Below are positions 62,181 to 64,000 of a DNA stretch of 64,000 bases, one piece after another. Under the pieces are notes generated by a model that saw only the letters and a list, made by a program, of their open reading frames with translations, was not told where the DNA came from and ran no database searches. The stretch's first letter is position 1. Every line of letters begins with the position of its first letter. The translations under genes and the position numbers were made by a program. The stretch comes from Lepidonotus clava (Eukaryota; Annelida; Polychaeta; Phyllodocida; Polynoidae). The DNA lies in contig OW387146.1 of NCBI GenBank assembly GCA_936440205.1, positions 26,040,458-26,104,457 of the forward strand, in the 5' to 3' direction.

Positions 62181-62893
62181 CTCCTTGATAATCTTAGGAT
62201 GAAAGGAGCAGATGACTTGTGGAGGAAATGAATCATTTGATAGGGTTTTTAGGCCGATTTGAGCAATTTGAAAAAAATTCAAATTTAAAACATTTATGAC
62301 TCCCAGTAGGAGTCAACTATGGGTCAAATGTGACTCTTAGGTTGTAGCCCCGAGTGAGAAGGACAATTCTATACATGCCAGAAAATTCTGTGATGATTAC
62401 AAAATTATCTAGAAATTTAGAAAGATTTTTCACCTTATTTTTATACTGAAAGACTCAACCAATGGATTTTGCTAAAAACTTTCAGAAATGATAATTAGGC
62501 CCATCTTATGCCAAAAATGTCCCCTAATTGATGGAAATCCTTTTACATATTTCCCAGCCTTTACTCCATGTCCCTGACCATCCCTCTATGAATAGCCACC
62601 TCTAGCCTCCTGATATTCTCAGGTTGCAAAGAGCTGATGACTTGTGGAAGAAAAGAACCTTTTGATAGGGTTTCCATGCCGATTTGAGCACTTTGAAAAA
62701 AATCCAAATTTAAAACATTTATGACTCCCAGTAGGAGTCAACTATGGGTCAAATGTGACTCTTAGGTTGTAGCCCCGAGTGAGAAGGACAATTCTATACA
62801 TGCCAGAAAATTCTGTGATGATTACAAAATTATCTAGAAATTTAGAAAGATTTTTCACCTTATTTTTATACTGAAAGACTCAACCAATAGACC
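62181..62893. repeat. 425 bp tandem duplication
   Basis: 62181-62467 recurs at about 62606-62889, nearly identical from gatgacttgtgga to gaaagactcaaccaa. Confidence 0.9.
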
Positions 62894-64000
62894 ACAACAC
62901 GCCTGAACCTAAGAGGCCTAAAAATCAAAAGAAGTTACCATTTTTTCCTACTACGTTTTTTAATGCTTTTCCTGTAGTACAGGAGTTGCTCTTTCAAAAA
63001 AGCCAATGTTCTCAAAAATTCGTCTGCAGATGTGGAAGGAACAGTTGGTTTCCATGGCAACCGTCAACAAAATTAGACTATTCTGAAATTAACCTTCTTT
63101 AAGTCATATCTTTCCTGATATGCAAGGTAGAAACACAAGTGAGGTGTCAAATTGACACATTCTATCAGCTCTATCAGATAATGGAATGAAATTGGTTGTC
63201 TTGGTTACTTAGTTGCCATGGTAACTGAAAATATACTCTGAATTGACCATAATTCCAGGTTACCTTCTTTTTCAGTTACCATAGCAACCACAAATATCAG
63301 TCTTTCAAAGAACAACAAGCTTCACCTGAAGGGTATACATTTCTACTTTATAAAACAGGGCATTGATGTGAGAATATCTGTTTGGAATATAGTGATTAGC
63401 TGGTTTCCATGGAAACCGAATGAAAATTCAGCTTTTTTGAGATAAACATCATTTTGGCCATATTTTCCTTGATAAGCAAGGTAGAGACACAATTTTTTTC
63501 TCAAATCAAGGCATTCATAGAGTTCTATAGTACAAAAGATTGAAATTGGTTGCCTTGGTTACCTGGTTGCCATGGTAACCAAAAATATCATAAAAATTGA
63601 CCAAGAATACTGTTTTCCTCTTGTATTTGTTACCATAGCAACCATATTTAAAGGTATTACAAAATGCAACCTATCTTATCTGAAGCAAGTACATCTGTAC
63701 TTATCAAAATGAGGAGGCCTGATTATGGAATGAACAAAGAACATAAGAAAAATCTGGTTTCCATGGAAACCAATCAAAATTATGACATTTTGAAATCAAC
63801 AGTATTTCTGGCATATCTCTGTCACTATGCAAGATAGAAAGTCAAATGACACCTCAATTTGAAGGGTTTCTAGAGTTCTGTTGGACAGTCTATTGAAATT
63901 GGTTGTTTTTGTTATCCTGTTGCCATGGTAACCATATAATCTTTTCAAAATTGACCATAATCTCAATTGTATTCAATATCTATGTTACCATAGCAACCAT
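62894..64000. repeat. Satellite of ~354 bp with three X-box palindromes per unit
   Basis: Three units are seen and the array runs off the window. In each, GTTTCCATGGMAAC (63048, 63403, 63757), GTTGCCATGGTAAC (63212, 63566, 63919) and GTTACCATAGCAAC (63275, 63629, 63984) recur at 353-355 bp. The last two fit the RFX X-box rule GTNRCC(N0-3)RGYAAC exactly. The sequence between them has diverged more than the palindromes. Confidence 0.85.

Noticed and set aside
1-64000. CRISPR arrays, operons or prokaryotic genes
   Set aside because: Tandem repeats here are satellites and coding repeats; all supported genes are spliced and metazoan in type.

Overview
This is animal genomic DNA, not prokaryotic. 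It has spliced genes with GT-AG introns, multi-kilobase introns, TATA promoters, microsatellites and a dense load of metazoan transposons. The gene types (a three-exon claudin/PMP22-like tetraspan and a long immunoglobulin-domain gene whose Ig folds are each split by an intron) and the mixture of CR1/L2-like LINE, DIRS, CACTA and small inverted-repeat elements fit an invertebrate. I lean toward an invertebrate deuterostome such as a lancelet or hemichordate, but the sequence alone does not prove it.

Host genes. A complete claudin/PMP22-like gene lies on the minus strand (5690 to 2958, three exons, 196 codons plus stop). Head-to-head with it, on the plus strand, a secreted or membrane Ig-superfamily gene starts at a TATA box near 8230. 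It runs through at least 16 exons to 60925 and probably continues past the window. Its exons join in frame throughout (856 codons so far) and encode a signal peptide and seven and a half Ig-like domains. The intron inside each Ig domain alternates in phase (0,2,0,2,0,2,0,2), and the extra cysteines alternate too, so the gene grew by duplicating a two-domain unit.

Mobile DNA inside the Ig gene. The intron splitting domain 2 holds a LINE with two long open frames (about 11949-17750, minus); its ORF1 carries a C-terminal NADAR/YbiA-like domain. The intron between domains 2 and 3 (about 34 kb) holds a broken DIRS-like tyrosine-recombinase retroelement (about 18700-24480, minus) with a 1.5 kb insertion, a cluster of tRNA-like SINE heads, and a 24.0 kb element at 27459-51467.

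The 24 kb element is the most striking object in the window. It has terminal inverted repeats of about 360 bp starting CACGGG, a 3 bp ATT target duplication, and an En/Spm (CACTA) type transposase. It also carries a baculovirus-F/errantivirus-like envelope protein, two single-pass membrane proteins on the opposite strand, an intron-bearing 478-aa accessory protein with low-complexity and coiled-coil parts, and a small PHD-like zinc protein. In other words it is a DNA transposon with a virus-like membrane gene set. The inverted repeats are about 97% alike by eye, so the insertion looks fairly young; the transposase region appears to have about one break.

The right edge (61.5-64 kb) is tandem repeats: a TGTA microsatellite, six copies of a GC-rich 80 bp minisatellite, a 425 bp duplication, and a satellite of about 354 bp whose unit carries three palindromes of the RFX X-box type.
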